From Candidatus Parcubacteria bacterium (GTDB lineage Bacteria; Patescibacteriota; Minisyncoccia; Phycocordibacterales; SBAW01): a stretch of DNA of 13,232 nt. The notes under the pieces were generated by a model that was not told the DNA's origin, ran no database searches, and worked only from the letters and a program-made list of their open reading frames with translations. Made by a program: the position numbers and the translations under genes. The stretch is taken from NCBI GenBank assembly GCA_019661855.1, contig JAIFWM010000015.1, positions 1 to 13,232 on the forward strand, given 5' to 3'. Of this stretch, positions 1-6,656 are shown in pieces; positions within the stretch are counted from its first letter, which is position 1; every line of letters starts with the position of its first letter.

Positions 1-1280
1 TCCGCTTCTTTTCGGTGTCACATACTATCCCCGACTCGATGGGTATCATCATCGAAACTCCGTATGGTTTTATGGTCTTTACCGGCGACCTGCGCCTCGA
101 CCACATCAACGGTGTTCCTACCGAGACTGAGGATCAGCAATTTGCATTCTTTAAAGATAAAAAAGTTCTCTTCCTTGCAGCCGACTCTACTAACTGCGAA
201 AAACCTGGCTTCTCGCTTCCCGAACGCGTAGTGCAAAAAAATCTCGACGACATTATCGTCAACACTAAGAGTCGTTTAATTATCGGTACCTTCTCCTCAC
301 AACTTGAGCGCATCATGCGCATGCTTGAGGCTGCAGAGCGTGCGGGCAAAAAGGTGCTTGTCGAAGGCCGCAGCATGAAGATCAACATTGAGATCGTGAA
401 GCATCTTGGCATGCTCAAAGTTGATGAAAAGACGTTCATTGGTCCTGAGAGTTTAGAGCAGTTACCCGACCATAAGGTGGTTATTCTTGCGACAGGTGCA
501 CAAGGAGACGAATTTGCCGCACTCATGCGCATCGCAATGAAGACGCACAAATACGTCAAAATTAAAAAAGGCGACACTATCGTACTTTCCTCCTCTGTCG
601 TTCCTGGCAACGAGCGCTCCGTACAAAAACTCAAAGACAACCTTTCGCGCCAAGGCGCCAAGATTATCCATCGCGAGACTATGGACGTGCACGCTTCTGG
701 CCACGCCAACCGTGACGAGACCTTTTGGATCCACCAAAAGATCAATCCTCGCTTCTTTATGCCGCTCCACGGGTACCACTACATGTTGCGCGTCCATGCT
801 GACATTGCGAAAGCGTGTGGCCGCCAGGAGGATGAAATTATTGTCCCCGACAACGGTGCCGTTCTTGAAATTCAAGAGGAAGGCACTCGCATTGTCCGCC
901 TTAAAGAAAGTGCTCCATCAGGCCTGCGTTTGGTAGACGGCTTTGCTATTGGCGACATCCAGGAGGTGGTTATCCGCGACCGTACCGTACTTGCTCAAGA
1001 GGGTATGTTCGTGATTATCGCTACGGTTAACCCCAAGACTGGCCGCCTGCGCAAGTCGCCAGACATTATCTCCCGCGGCTTTGTGTATTTGCGCGAGTCG
1101 CAAGAGCTCCTCTCTCAAGCACGACTGATCATCAAAAAAAATATCGAAGACTCCTCAAAGGGTCAGCAACCGGTTAACTTTGACTTCGTTAAAAACAATG
1201 TCACCGACGCAGTTGCTCGCTTCCTCTTCGAAAAGACCAACAAACGTCCTATAGTGATCCCGGTGATCTTGGGTGTATAA
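1..1280 (+). CDS. rnj: Ribonuclease J, 3' part (5' end outside window)
   Basis: Metallo-beta-lactamase/beta-CASP ribonuclease that acts in mRNA turnover and RNA 5' or 3' maturation in the cytoplasm. The reading frame is open from the left edge (first full codon at 3), so the N-terminal HxHxDH metal motif lies outside the window. Visible in order: SHTIPDS and TGDLRLD (metal-ligand His and Asp), DSTN, a beta-CASP segment with IGTFSSQLERI, SSSVVPGNE, DVHASGHA, PLHGYHYML (C-terminal metal-ligand His), and the RNase J C-terminal domain ending in RPIVIPVILGV. About 426 residues are visible; the family is usually about 550, so roughly 130 are missing. In many RNase J proteins the PLHG motif is followed by Glu; here it is followed by Tyr-His. 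A GTG at 15 lies inside the gene and is not its start. The 46-codon gene follows 48 nt downstream with no terminator between, so the two may be co-transcribed. Confidence 0.93.
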   Translation, partial: RFFSVSHTIPDSMGIIIETPYGFMVFTGDLRLDHINGVPTETEDQQFAFFKDKKVLFLAADSTNCEKPGFSLPERVVQKNLDDIIVNTKSRLIIGTFSSQLERIMRMLEAAERAGKKVLVEGRSMKINIEIVKHLGMLKVDEKTFIGPESLEQLPDHKVVILATGAQGDEFAALMRIAMKTHKYVKIKKGDTIVLSSSVVPGNERSVQKLKDNLSRQGAKIIHRETMDVHASGHANRDETFWIHQKINPRFFMPLHGYHYMLRVHADIAKACGRQEDEIIVPDNGAVLEIQEEGTRIVRLKESAPSGLRLVDGFAIGDIQEVVIRDRTVLAQEGMFVIIATVNPKTGRLRKSPDIISRGFVYLRESQELLSQARLIIKKNIEDSSKGQQPVNFDFVKNNVTDAVARFLFEKTNKRPIVIPVILGV

Positions 1281-1328
1281 AAAATAAAAAAGTGTTAATA
1301 TTTTCTCTGGAAAGAGGAGACCCTTCCC

Positions 1329-1469
1329 ATGTGTGATCTGGACGAACGAGAATTCTCAACACCCAAACGAGGCATGCAGAAGTGGAAAAACATGACTCGT
1401 GCAGAACAAAATCGAATTTTGCGTTGGTTCTTTGAGCGAGCCTCAATCATCCAGCGCGGTAGCGACTAA
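1329..1469 (+). CDS. Small unknown protein, 46 aa
   Basis: I do not recognise this short gene. It encodes a 46-residue soluble peptide rich in Arg, Lys and Glu, starting MCDLDEREF and ending QRGSD; residues 20-40 (KNMTRAEQNRILRWFFERAS) look like one amphipathic helix. Support for coding is positional: a strong Shine-Dalgarno sequence (AGAGGAGA, about 1313-1320) precedes the ATG, and the frame stops 22 nt before a strong terminator hairpin. It sits 48 nt after the RNase J stop and has no hydrophobic segment. A 5' leader peptide or a small regulator are possible readings, but nothing in the sequence decides between them. It could still be a chance frame, though the quality of the ribosome site argues against that. 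Confidence 0.55.
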   Translation: MCDLDEREFSTPKRGMQKWKNMTRAEQNRILRWFFERASIIQRGSD

Positions 1470-1491
1470 TAATTTCGAAGCAGTATAGAAA

Positions 1492-1524
1492 AAAGGCGGG
1501 CTCATGGCCCGCCTTTCCCTTTTT
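1492..1524. terminator. Bidirectional intrinsic terminator
   Basis: The arms AAAGGCGGGC (1492-1501) and GCCCGCCTTT (1507-1516) pair perfectly over 10 bp with a 5-nt loop. A T-rich tail follows on the plus strand and an A-run precedes it (T-run on the minus strand). It lies between the convergent 46-codon gene and the mutY-like gene and can serve both. Confidence 0.85.
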
Positions 1525-2326
1525 ATACAGGGATTTCGAAATATTTACCCTGCAGTTTAACTAAACCCTCAGCAGCGAGGCGCGTAAGTTCATGGGTAAT
1601 CTCCTCTTTGGTACGCGGAATTTTGTGCAACAAATAACTTACCGTCGCGTGATGATGCAGGAGCTCACGCATGATAGCGCCGCGCAGTTCCCTCGCAGAG
1701 CCTTTAAACGTGGACTGTTTGGTGTAGTGTTTGCTTTGGCTGTTTAGGCGCACTCCCTGCTGTTTAAGGTGCGAACCGTAGTCCATCATTGCGGCATAAA
1801 ACTCACGCGGCTGCATCTTGGAGGTTTTGAGCATCTCCTCAACAAGCGGCAACAGTTGTGTGTCCGAAACCATTCCAATATTTTTAAGAATCTGAGAATG
1901 AAATATCACTGTGCGGATGTTGGTTTCGACAAATACTTCGGGTTTATTGTAGGCAAACGCCAACACAGCGCGCGAGGTGTACGGCCCTACCCCAGGGAGC
2001 CGCTGACCAATATATTTTTCTTTCGCTAGTATTTTAGATGCTTCGTGCAAATATTTTGCGCGGCGATTATAGCCCAAACCATTCCACTCTTTGAGCACTA
2101 CTTTAAGCGGTACGTGAGCTAATATTTTTGCAGTCGGAAACTTTTTAATAAATTTTTTGTAAAAAGGTATGACACGAGAGACCTGCGTTTGCTGCAACAT
2201 CATCTCAGAGACTAAAATGCGGTACGGGTCGCGAGTTTTACGCCACGGCAGAGAGTGCCGAGCGCTCTTTTTATAAAATTTCTTAAGGTCAGAAACGGTG
2301 GCTTTAATACTGGGTTGTTTAGTCAT
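1523..2326 (-). CDS. mutY: MutY-like A/G-specific adenine glycosylase lacking the Fe-S cluster
   Basis: Helix-hairpin-helix base-excision DNA glycosylase, expected to remove adenine mispaired with 8-oxoguanine. With the ATG at 2326 it has 267 residues. Seen: LPWR and DPYRILVSEMMLQQTQV (catalytic Glu41), WNGLGYNRRAKYL near 81-93, and the hairpin LPGVGPYTS at 110-118. The position of the MutY catalytic Asp (usual DGNVKRV) reads ETNIRTV, so Glu134 replaces Asp. The four-Cys [4Fe-4S] motif is absent, and the whole protein has no cysteine. In place of the C-terminal NUDIX-like 8-oxoG domain there is a tail of about 60 residues that resembles a winged helix (ELRGAIMRELL, then EEITHELTRLAAEGLV). A TTG 21 nt upstream is a weaker start; neither start has a Shine-Dalgarno sequence. 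Family membership is firm; exact substrate is inferred. Confidence 0.88.
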   Translation of the reverse strand: MTKQPSIKATVSDLKKFYKKSARHSLPWRKTRDPYRILVSEMMLQQTQVSRVIPFYKKFIKKFPTAKILAHVPLKVVLKEWNGLGYNRRAKYLHEASKILAKEKYIGQRLPGVGPYTSRAVLAFAYNKPEVFVETNIRTVIFHSQILKNIGMVSDTQLLPLVEEMLKTSKMQPREFYAAMMDYGSHLKQQGVRLNSQSKHYTKQSTFKGSARELRGAIMRELLHHHATVSYLLHKIPRTKEEITHELTRLAAEGLVKLQGKYFEIPV

Positions 2327-2391
2327 GGGGACATCTACATGGTGCAAGTTACAGGACTTGTTACTCTACAAGTAGATTTACTAACCTATTT

Positions 2392-2397
2392 TATATC
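2392..2397 (+). promoter_or_regulatory. Candidate -10 box of the DUF4383-like gene
   Basis: TATATC (4 of 6 to TATAAT) ends 6 nt before the ATG at 2404. There is no Shine-Dalgarno sequence and no good -35. It fits the short-leader arrangement seen at other genes here, but is weak alone. Confidence 0.3.
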
Positions 2398-2403
2398 GTA
2401 ACT

Positions 2404-2784
2404 ATGGCACGAACAATCGCGTACATATTTGGCGCAATACTAACAATTGTTGGTATCTGGGGGTTTGTTCAAAATCCAGTTTTTGGACTCTTCCAATCCA
2501 ATATGGCTCATAGTGTGGTTCACTTGCTCACGGGCTTGGTGCTGCTCTTCCTTGCATGGTCCAACACTCCGAGAGTTGGGCTTAAAATTTTCGGTGTGGT
2601 GTATGCACTTATAGCTATCGTTGGGTTTATTATAGCTGGCGACACTATCTTTGGTCTTATCGACAACTCAGTGTCCGACAGTATCTTAAACACCCTTTTG
2701 GCAATCGTCTTTTTGTGGGCAGGATTTATGTCCGGCGAAAGAGTACCAATGGAAACCTCGGCTCCTACTCAACCGTCATTATAA
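2404..2784 (+). CDS. DUF4383-like small integral membrane protein
   Basis: A 126-residue protein with four hydrophobic segments (about 5-22, 36-53, 60-79 and 90-108) and a short hydrophilic C-terminal tail. The segment NPVFGLFQSNMAHSVVHLLT resembles the DUF4383 signature (a Gly-Leu-Phe, then Asn and a VHLLTG helix), a family of four-helix membrane proteins of unknown function in many bacteria. It is divergent from the mutY-like gene across a 77-bp gap and convergent with the RRM gene, from which it is separated by a strong terminator. No ribosome-binding site is seen before the ATG. No biochemical role can be assigned. Confidence 0.8.
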   Translation: MARTIAYIFGAILTIVGIWGFVQNPVFGLFQSNMAHSVVHLLTGLVLLFLAWSNTPRVGLKIFGVVYALIAIVGFIIAGDTIFGLIDNSVSDSILNTLLAIVFLWAGFMSGERVPMETSAPTQPSL

Positions 2785-2794
2785 ATTTGGGTAA

Positions 2795-2837
2795 CAAAAA
2801 TCCCGCACGCTCTTTTTCAAGAACGGCGGGATTTTTG
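2795..2837. terminator. Bidirectional intrinsic terminator
   Basis: The arms CAAAAATCCCGC (2795-2806) and GCGGGATTTTTG (2826-2837) pair over 12 bp; the loop can extend the stem by about 6 more pairs with a mismatch. A-run and T-run flanks suit both directions. It separates the convergent DUF4383-like and RRM genes. Confidence 0.85.
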
Positions 2838-2859
2838 TGTGCAAATCTAGAAAACTAGA

Positions 2860-3114
2860 TTATGCAGCTTTGGGACGTGCATCCGAGACAGTGAGCATGC
2901 GACCACCGAATTCCTTTCCATTCCACATGGAAATTGCGGCGTCTGCACCTGCATCATCAGTCATCTCTACGAAGCCGAAGCCACGTGAGCGACCAGTCTC
3001 GCGATCGGTCACAATTGAGGCCGAAGCGACATCACCTGCTTTACCAAATGCGTCGCGAAGCTCGTCCCCCGTAGTGCGGTACGGAAGTCCGCCTACGAAA
3101 AGTTTGCGTGCCAT
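2860..3114 (-). CDS. Single-RRM RNA-binding protein
   Basis: An 84-residue protein that is one RNA recognition motif, like the small glycine-rich or cyanobacterial Rbp proteins that bind RNA and often respond to cold. RNP2 is KLFVGGLPY at 4-12 and RNP1 is RGFGFVEM at 44-51, with the RNA-stacking aromatics in place (Phe6, Phe46, Phe48). The tail (SDARPKAA) is short. The ATG at 3114 is chosen because it starts the RRM cleanly; the frame extends 20 codons upstream but that part has no RRM similarity and contains an inverted repeat. The only Shine-Dalgarno-like sequence (AAGG) is 15 nt upstream, in the loop of that repeat, which suggests translational or transcriptional control. It lies downstream of the sortase gene on the same strand with a 97-bp gap. 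Confidence 0.92.
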   Translation of the reverse strand: MARKLFVGGLPYRTTGDELRDAFGKAGDVASASIVTDRETGRSRGFGFVEMTDDAGADAAISMWNGKEFGGRMLTVSDARPKAA

Positions 3115-3118
3115 AATA

Positions 3119-3151
3119 CGCGAAATTAACCTTACTCTAACTAAATTCGCG
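3119..3151 (-). promoter_or_regulatory. Inverted repeat in the 5' region of the RRM gene
   Basis: On the minus strand the arms CGCGAATTTA and TAATTTCGCG pair at 9 of 10 positions (one U-U mismatch) around a 13-nt loop holding AAGG. The base of the stem ends 4 nt before the ATG. It could be an RNA hairpin controlling translation or a DNA operator. The inference rests on position and symmetry only. Confidence 0.5.
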
Positions 3152-3211
3152 TAAGGCGACCCTCCAAACTTCAAGCACGGAGATCTTACTGCGAACGCCT
3201 CGAGTGTACCC

Positions 3212-3862
3212 TTAATTTAAGGGTTTTGCAAATACCACTAGGCGGGAGCGAAATTCCTTCATTTTGGGGTCCCATTCCCCATCACAGGTAATAAGCACCA
3301 CCTGGGATGGCCCCTGTTTGGCAAAAATGGTCTCTAACGGGGCACTATCTACTGGATAATTAGTGACTGTTGTTACCACATAGGTACGAGCACTACCAAC
3401 ACCCCCGATTTCTATCTTGTCCCCCTTTTGCATTTGAGACAGGTGAGAGAAAACTCCCGAAGTAGTGAGCGCGTTGTTTACGTGACCTGCAAAGACGGCA
3501 TTACCGGGAGCACCCACACGGCTCCCCAATTCATACCAAGCGATTTCATTAAATTTTTTAGGCGTGTCCATCGAGCCATCTGCCTTGTTTTTAACCGGCA
3601 CTACGTTGGCATCGATACCAAGAGACACAACCTTTAAGTGCGTGGGCACAAACGGCACACTGCTGGTGGAACTCAACCCCGTTTGAGAGATGATATTTGG
3701 GTCGGTAATCGCTATAGCTGGTCCAAATGCAAGAAGCTTTCCATCTGCCACGTAGGTAGAAAGGCGACTCATCACATCAGCGGCTCCAACTAAAATCACA
3801 AAAAAGCCCGCAGCAAGAGCAAAATATCTAACGAGTGATCGAGAAAAAAGCTTTTCGGGCAT
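3212..3862 (-). CDS. Sortase (class E/F type)
   Basis: Membrane-anchored cysteine transpeptidase that cleaves LPxTG-like signals and transfers the protein to a cell-surface acceptor. With the ATG at 3862 it has 216 residues: an N-terminal anchor (about 12-30), a Ser/Thr-rich linker, then the sortase barrel from about 73 (PTHLKVVSLGIDANVVPV). The catalytic residues are visible: His127 in FAGHVNN, Cys193 in LITCDG, and Arg207 in SRLVVFA. The start was chosen because it puts a short basic N-terminus before the anchor; the frame extends further upstream only as the shadow of the next gene. It overlaps the 3' end of the LPNTG gene by 35 nt, so it is probably translationally coupled, and no Shine-Dalgarno sequence is seen. 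The neighbouring LPNTG protein is its obvious candidate substrate. Confidence 0.9.
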   Translation of the reverse strand: MPEKLFSRSLVRYFALAAGFFVILVGAADVMSRLSTYVADGKLLAFGPAIAITDPNIISQTGLSSTSSVPFVPTHLKVVSLGIDANVVPVKNKADGSMDTPKKFNEIAWYELGSRVGAPGNAVFAGHVNNALTTSGVFSHLSQMQKGDKIEIGGVGSARTYVVTTVTNYPVDSAPLETIFAKQGPSQVVLITCDGEWDPKMKEFRSRLVVFAKPLN

Positions 3863-4034
3863 AGGGATACGCGATAACCGAAACTGCCAAGACGGTGACA
3901 AGTGCAAACGCAAATGCTGCACCGTTTTGAGGCTCAAAACCAGTGTTTGGAAGGTTAGGAATATAGGTGGAAGACAAGGCAATAGCCCCATCGTGCGTGA
4001 AAGTTACATCTTCGCCCTTGTAGTACTGTTGCAT
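3828..4034 (-). CDS. 68-aa LPNTG cell-surface sorting protein, candidate sortase substrate
   Basis: Sequence shows a complete sortase sorting signal: LPNTG at 28-32, a hydrophobic segment at about 39-57, then a basic tail (YARKAFFSITR). Only 27 residues precede the LPNTG, and they contain no signal peptide; the N-terminus (MQQYYKGEDVTFTHDG) is hydrophilic with acidic residues. This charge pattern predicts an N-out, C-in single-span protein that exposes LPNTG outside without a cleaved leader. The ATG at 4034 is the natural start; the frame continues upstream but that stretch overlaps the ZIP gene end and looks non-coding. A TATAAC (4047-4052) ends 12 nt before the ATG and may be its -10. The gene lies 74 nt after the ZIP gene and overlaps the sortase, which supports a dedicated enzyme-substrate pair. 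Confidence 0.75.
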   Translation of the reverse strand: MQQYYKGEDVTFTHDGAIALSSTYIPNLPNTGFEPQNGAAFAFALVTVLAVSVIAYPYARKAFFSITR

Positions 4035-4108
4035 AGAATATCCGTCGTTATAAGTAAGACGCAAGTCACAGTACCTACTTTTTAGACCCTTTGCAACTAG
4101 CCAGACTC

Positions 4109-4801
4109 TTACAAGTGTGCCAAACGAATAATGCCAAAAAGCACTGCCGCGCCGAGTATTGTCATGGCTGTGGTCCAAAAAGTGGGGTGTGCGTGGTGAC
4201 TTTCAGGGATAAGATCAGACGCCCCGATGTAAAGGAAGAACCCTGTAAAGAGAGCGAGCAGAGAACCTAAGGAAGACTCGCTTACCGTTACAAACAGTGT
4301 AAGCAAAATACCTACCACTGGTGCCAGCGCATCTATAATGAGCCAACGAAATGCTTTCGTACGACCTCCCCCACTTTTCAAAATATAACTTACGGTATTA
4401 ATGCCGTCTGAGAAATCATGTGTTAGTACCGCAAGTGCAACCACAAGACCCACTTCTGGAGAGACTTTGAACGCAAGTCCGATCCCCACACCATCAAGCA
4501 AACTATGAAGCGAGAGACTTCCTGCACCTACCGAGCCACGCTCATGCTCGCCATGACCATGCAGTAGAAGCAGACGATCAAGAGCTAGGTACAATAAAAA
4601 CCCAAGTGCAATAACCGTCGCAACAGATGTTGCATTACTACTTAACTCAAGTGCTTCGGGCAGTAGGTCAAAAAACGCGACTCCAATAACCGCACCAGCA
4701 CTAAACCCTAAGATAAGGTGGAGCTTGTCAGCTAAACGTAGTGCAAAAAGGCCTCCTAAAATAGTCGAGACAAATGCAGCAACCGCTACAAGTACTAGCA
4801 T
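4109..4801 (-). CDS. ZIP family metal transporter
   Basis: A 230-residue inner-membrane transporter for divalent metals (Zn, Fe or Mn; the metal cannot be told from sequence). About eight hydrophobic segments are visible. The two ZIP signature helices are present: HSLLDGVGIGLAF (metal-binding His and Asp) and LTHDFSDGINTVSY, where HDFSDG stands in place of the more usual HEIPDG. A cytoplasmic loop with LHGHGEHERG carries the usual His-rich metal site, and the last helices contain GASDLIPESHH. The ATG at 4801 is 4 nt after the stop of the upstream secreted-protein gene, so the two are co-transcribed; AAGGGA directly before the ATG is too close to act as a normal Shine-Dalgarno sequence. The gene may supply metal for the neighbouring envelope or stress proteins, but that is only inference. 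Confidence 0.9.
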   Translation of the reverse strand: MLVLVAVAAFVSTILGGLFALRLADKLHLILGFSAGAVIGVAFFDLLPEALELSSNATSVATVIALGFLLYLALDRLLLLHGHGEHERGSVGAGSLSLHSLLDGVGIGLAFKVSPEVGLVVALAVLTHDFSDGINTVSYILKSGGGRTKAFRWLIIDALAPVVGILLTLFVTVSESSLGSLLALFTGFFLYIGASDLIPESHHAHPTFWTTAMTILGAAVLFGIIRLAHL

Positions 4802-4805
4802 TCCC

Positions 4806-5615
4806 TTATTGTACCTGAACCTGGGAAGACGACGTTGCCTGTACTTTGGCTGGATTCTTCAAACCCTGCAATATGGTTTGGATATCCTGACGAGCTTTGA
4901 CGAGTGCATCATGTGCAGCTTGAACATCTGTGCGCGCAACTTTAAGTGCGGCGGCATTTGAAGCTGTTACTTTTACATCACCCTGATCAGGCGAAAGACC
5001 TGCAGAGCCGTTAACTGCTGACTGTGCCTTAGCTTGAGCTTGGGTTAGTTGGGTACCAAGGTCAGCAAGTGCTGCTTTAAGTGCGGTTACATCTGCTCCC
5101 GCTTGGGCAGCTGCATCGATACGAGCTGAAAGTTTGTTGCCCATACCCACCATCATGTCTACCAAGACCACAATGCGGTCTGCTGTTGCAGCTAGTACCG
5201 CCTGAGGAATAAGGAGAACATAGACGCGGTATGCGTCTTTAATAGTTTTGACATCGCCCTTGAGAGTTGTCTCGTCGGTGTCAGCATCTATTTTGGTCTT
5301 AAGTTGAGTAAGACCGCCGATTTGATTTTGAACGTTAGTGTTGAGGTTGGCTTTAAACTCATCGGTTACCTTGGCCATGCTACCTACGCGAGTAACAAGC
5401 TTTTGCAAAGACTGAATACGACGATCAATTTCTTGATCCGCTTTTTGAATTGCTTTGGTTATGAGTGACGCATTGGCATTAACTTTAACTGAGGTTGAAG
5501 CTGCGCCGGTAGTTTGAACCGATGCCCCTGCCCCCACCGAAGTACCCAATGCTAACGCAGGCGCCGCAACAAGAAGAAGCATGGAAGTTGCAAGAATTCG
5601 TGAAAAAGTTTTCAT
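4806..5615 (-). CDS. Secreted helical protein of unknown function
   Basis: 269 residues beginning with a clear signal peptide (MKTFSRILATSMLLLVAAPALA, cleavage probably after ALA at about 20-22). The mature part is Ala, Thr, Gln and Lys rich, with no cysteine. Residues 48-120 and 160-260 are predicted helices with heptad-like spacing, suggesting a long antiparallel coiled coil; low-complexity Ser/Thr/Gly/Val stretches flank it at 23-50 and at the C-terminus (SSSQVQVQ). I do not recognise a named domain. It is 20 nt downstream of the small anchored protein and 4 nt upstream of the ZIP gene, so it belongs to the same operon. An envelope or periplasm-like structural role is plausible; nothing suggests enzyme activity. 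Confidence 0.8.
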   Translation of the reverse strand: MKTFSRILATSMLLLVAAPALALGTSVGAGASVQTTGAASTSVKVNANASLITKAIQKADQEIDRRIQSLQKLVTRVGSMAKVTDEFKANLNTNVQNQIGGLTQLKTKIDADTDETTLKGDVKTIKDAYRVYVLLIPQAVLAATADRIVVLVDMMVGMGNKLSARIDAAAQAGADVTALKAALADLGTQLTQAQAKAQSAVNGSAGLSPDQGDVKVTASNAAALKVARTDVQAAHDALVKARQDIQTILQGLKNPAKVQATSSSQVQVQ

Positions 5616-5635
5616 GAGCGTTTTGTTAGTTTTGT

Positions 5636-5926
5636 TTAATAAGACTGCTCCACTGGTTTGTCATTGAGGCTCTGGTCGACTGATGCTGAATCTTGGTTGA
5701 GTCCCTCAATCTGAGCATCTACCGCAGCAGCATCTTTCACGAGCGCATCGTCGCTCGAGTCTGCATCACTGGTTGGGAGCCCACTTGAGCTGGGCGCAGC
5801 CGTGGTAGTTTGCACAGTGGTGGTTGCTGTAGGCGAACCCATAGAAAGTAAGGGGGTTAGTACACCGCTATACCAAAGGCCTGCGCCTACAGCTGCGATG
5901 ACGATAATACCGATAATCCATTTCAT
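5636..5926 (-). CDS. Small membrane-anchored protein with Ser/Thr-rich linker, 96 aa
   Basis: A single N-terminal transmembrane segment (WIIGIIVIAAVGAGLWYSG, about 3-21) is followed by a Thr/Ser/Pro linker (30-60) and an acidic helical tail ending SASVDQSLNDKPVEQSY. It has no Cys at the leader, so it is not a lipoprotein. The topology is probably N-in with the tail outside the membrane. No function can be assigned. It is the first gene of the minus-strand envelope run and diverges from the ferritin-like gene across 86 bp. No Shine-Dalgarno sequence is seen; only a T-run lies directly before the ATG. Confidence 0.75.
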   Translation of the reverse strand: MKWIIGIIVIAAVGAGLWYSGVLTPLLSMGSPTATTTVQTTTAAPSSSGLPTSDADSSDDALVKDAAAVDAQIEGLNQDSASVDQSLNDKPVEQSY

Positions 5927-6012
5927 AAAAAAGTAATTTGATTACGCCGCTAATTTCTGACTTACCAATGGTACATGCAAACTTCAGTCAGGTCTAGGTA
6001 GTCTGGCAATAT

Positions 6013-6567
6013 ATGGCTAAAGCAAAAAAAGGGGCACAGGCGCGGGGAAATTATTCTAATCTGCACCAATTATTAATTTTAAAACTTGAAGCGCTTTATG
6101 ATGTAGAGCGCGAGCTGGTCAAAGTCTTACCTAAACTTGCTAAAAATGCGACGAGCGACGAGCTGCGTGAGGCATTTGAGATGCACTTGGAGGAAACAGA
6201 GATACACGTGGAGCGGCTTGAGGAGGCTATGGACCTTCTCGATGTTGAACCACGGGCAGAAAAAGTTGAGGGTATCCGCGGCATTGCTGAAGATGGCAGC
6301 TGGGTAATTAAAAACATTCGCGACGATGCAGCACGAGATGCAGCACTGATTGCCGCAGCACAATATGCCGAACATTTTGAAATCGCAGGTTACGGCAGCG
6401 CACGCGAATGGGCACGGCTCATGGGCCACACAGAGGTTGAGGAGCTTTTGAGCAAGACACTCGAGGAAGAGGAGGCAGCAAATGAAAAACTGACTGAACT
6501 TGCCGAGGGCGGCATCAACGAGCGTGCAAACGCAGACCAAGAACAAGAAGAAGCCGAGGTGATGTAG
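6013..6567 (+). CDS. DUF892 (YciE/YciF) ferritin-like protein
   Basis: A 184-residue four-helix-bundle protein of the DUF892 family, diiron or iron-binding proteins linked to stress responses in several bacteria. Helix 1 has LYDVERELVKVLPKLAK (28-44), helix 2 HLEETEIHVERLEEA (58-72, ExxxH), helix 3 AALIAAAQYAEHFEIAGYG (110-128) and helix 4 LLSKTLEEEEAANEKLTELA (145-164). Glu and His residues sit at the expected ligand positions (for example Glu32 or Glu34, Glu61, His65, Glu120, Glu152). Members are usually about 160-170 residues; here a basic N-terminus and an acidic Gln/Glu tail extend it. The ATG at 6013 has no good Shine-Dalgarno sequence (AGGTAG is 12 or more nt upstream). A hairpin follows before guaA. 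Confidence 0.9.
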   Translation: MAKAKKGAQARGNYSNLHQLLILKLEALYDVERELVKVLPKLAKNATSDELREAFEMHLEETEIHVERLEEAMDLLDVEPRAEKVEGIRGIAEDGSWVIKNIRDDAARDAALIAAAQYAEHFEIAGYGSAREWARLMGHTEVEELLSKTLEEEEAANEKLTELAEGGINERANADQEQEEAEVM

Positions 6568-6602
6568 CCCTACTCCCCTCTTTTTGTTATCCTGACAGCA
6601 GA

Positions 6603-6634
6603 CGTCCTGGAATCCTCCAGGACGATTGTTGTTT
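6603..6634 (+). terminator. Terminator-like hairpin upstream of guaA
   Basis: CGTCCTGGA (6603-6611) and TCCAGGACG (6616-6624) form a perfect 9-bp stem with a 4-nt loop, followed by a loose T-rich tail (ATTGTTGTTTT). It may end the ferritin-like transcript or act as a leader hairpin of guaA, which starts 23 nt further on. Confidence 0.6.
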
Positions 6635-6641
6635 TAAAACC

Positions 6642-6650
6642 AGAGGGAGA
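6642..6650 (+). promoter_or_regulatory. Strong Shine-Dalgarno sequence of guaA
   Basis: AGAGGGAGA lies 6 nt before the ATG at 6657 and fixes that start. Most other genes in the window lack such a site. Confidence 0.75.
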
Positions 6651-6656
6651 AGTTCC

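Noticed and set aside
18..875. Long open frames on the minus strand opposite the rnj gene
   Set aside because: They have no domain similarity or ribosome sites and mirror the codon pattern of a well-supported RNase J frame.
2327..2347. TTG start 21 nt upstream of the mutY-like ATG
   Set aside because: No ribosome site or family similarity supports the extra residues; the ATG at 2326 is simpler.
2837..3154. Plus-strand open frame opposite the RRM gene
   Set aside because: The minus strand encodes a textbook RRM with both RNP motifs; the plus frame is low-complexity and starts inside a terminator.
3206..3225. CCCTTA-ATT-TAAGGG hairpin at the sortase stop codon
   Set aside because: A 6-bp stem without a clean T-run on the minus strand; not convincing as a terminator.
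4035..4178. Upstream extension of the LPNTG frame into the ZIP gene
   Set aside because: The added residues overlap the end of a firm ZIP gene in another frame and give no signal peptide.
5933..5945. Hairpin GTAAT-TTG-ATTAC just upstream of the 96-aa gene, with a T-run on the minus strand
   Set aside because: Only a 5-bp AT-rich stem; too weak for a terminator and at the wrong place.
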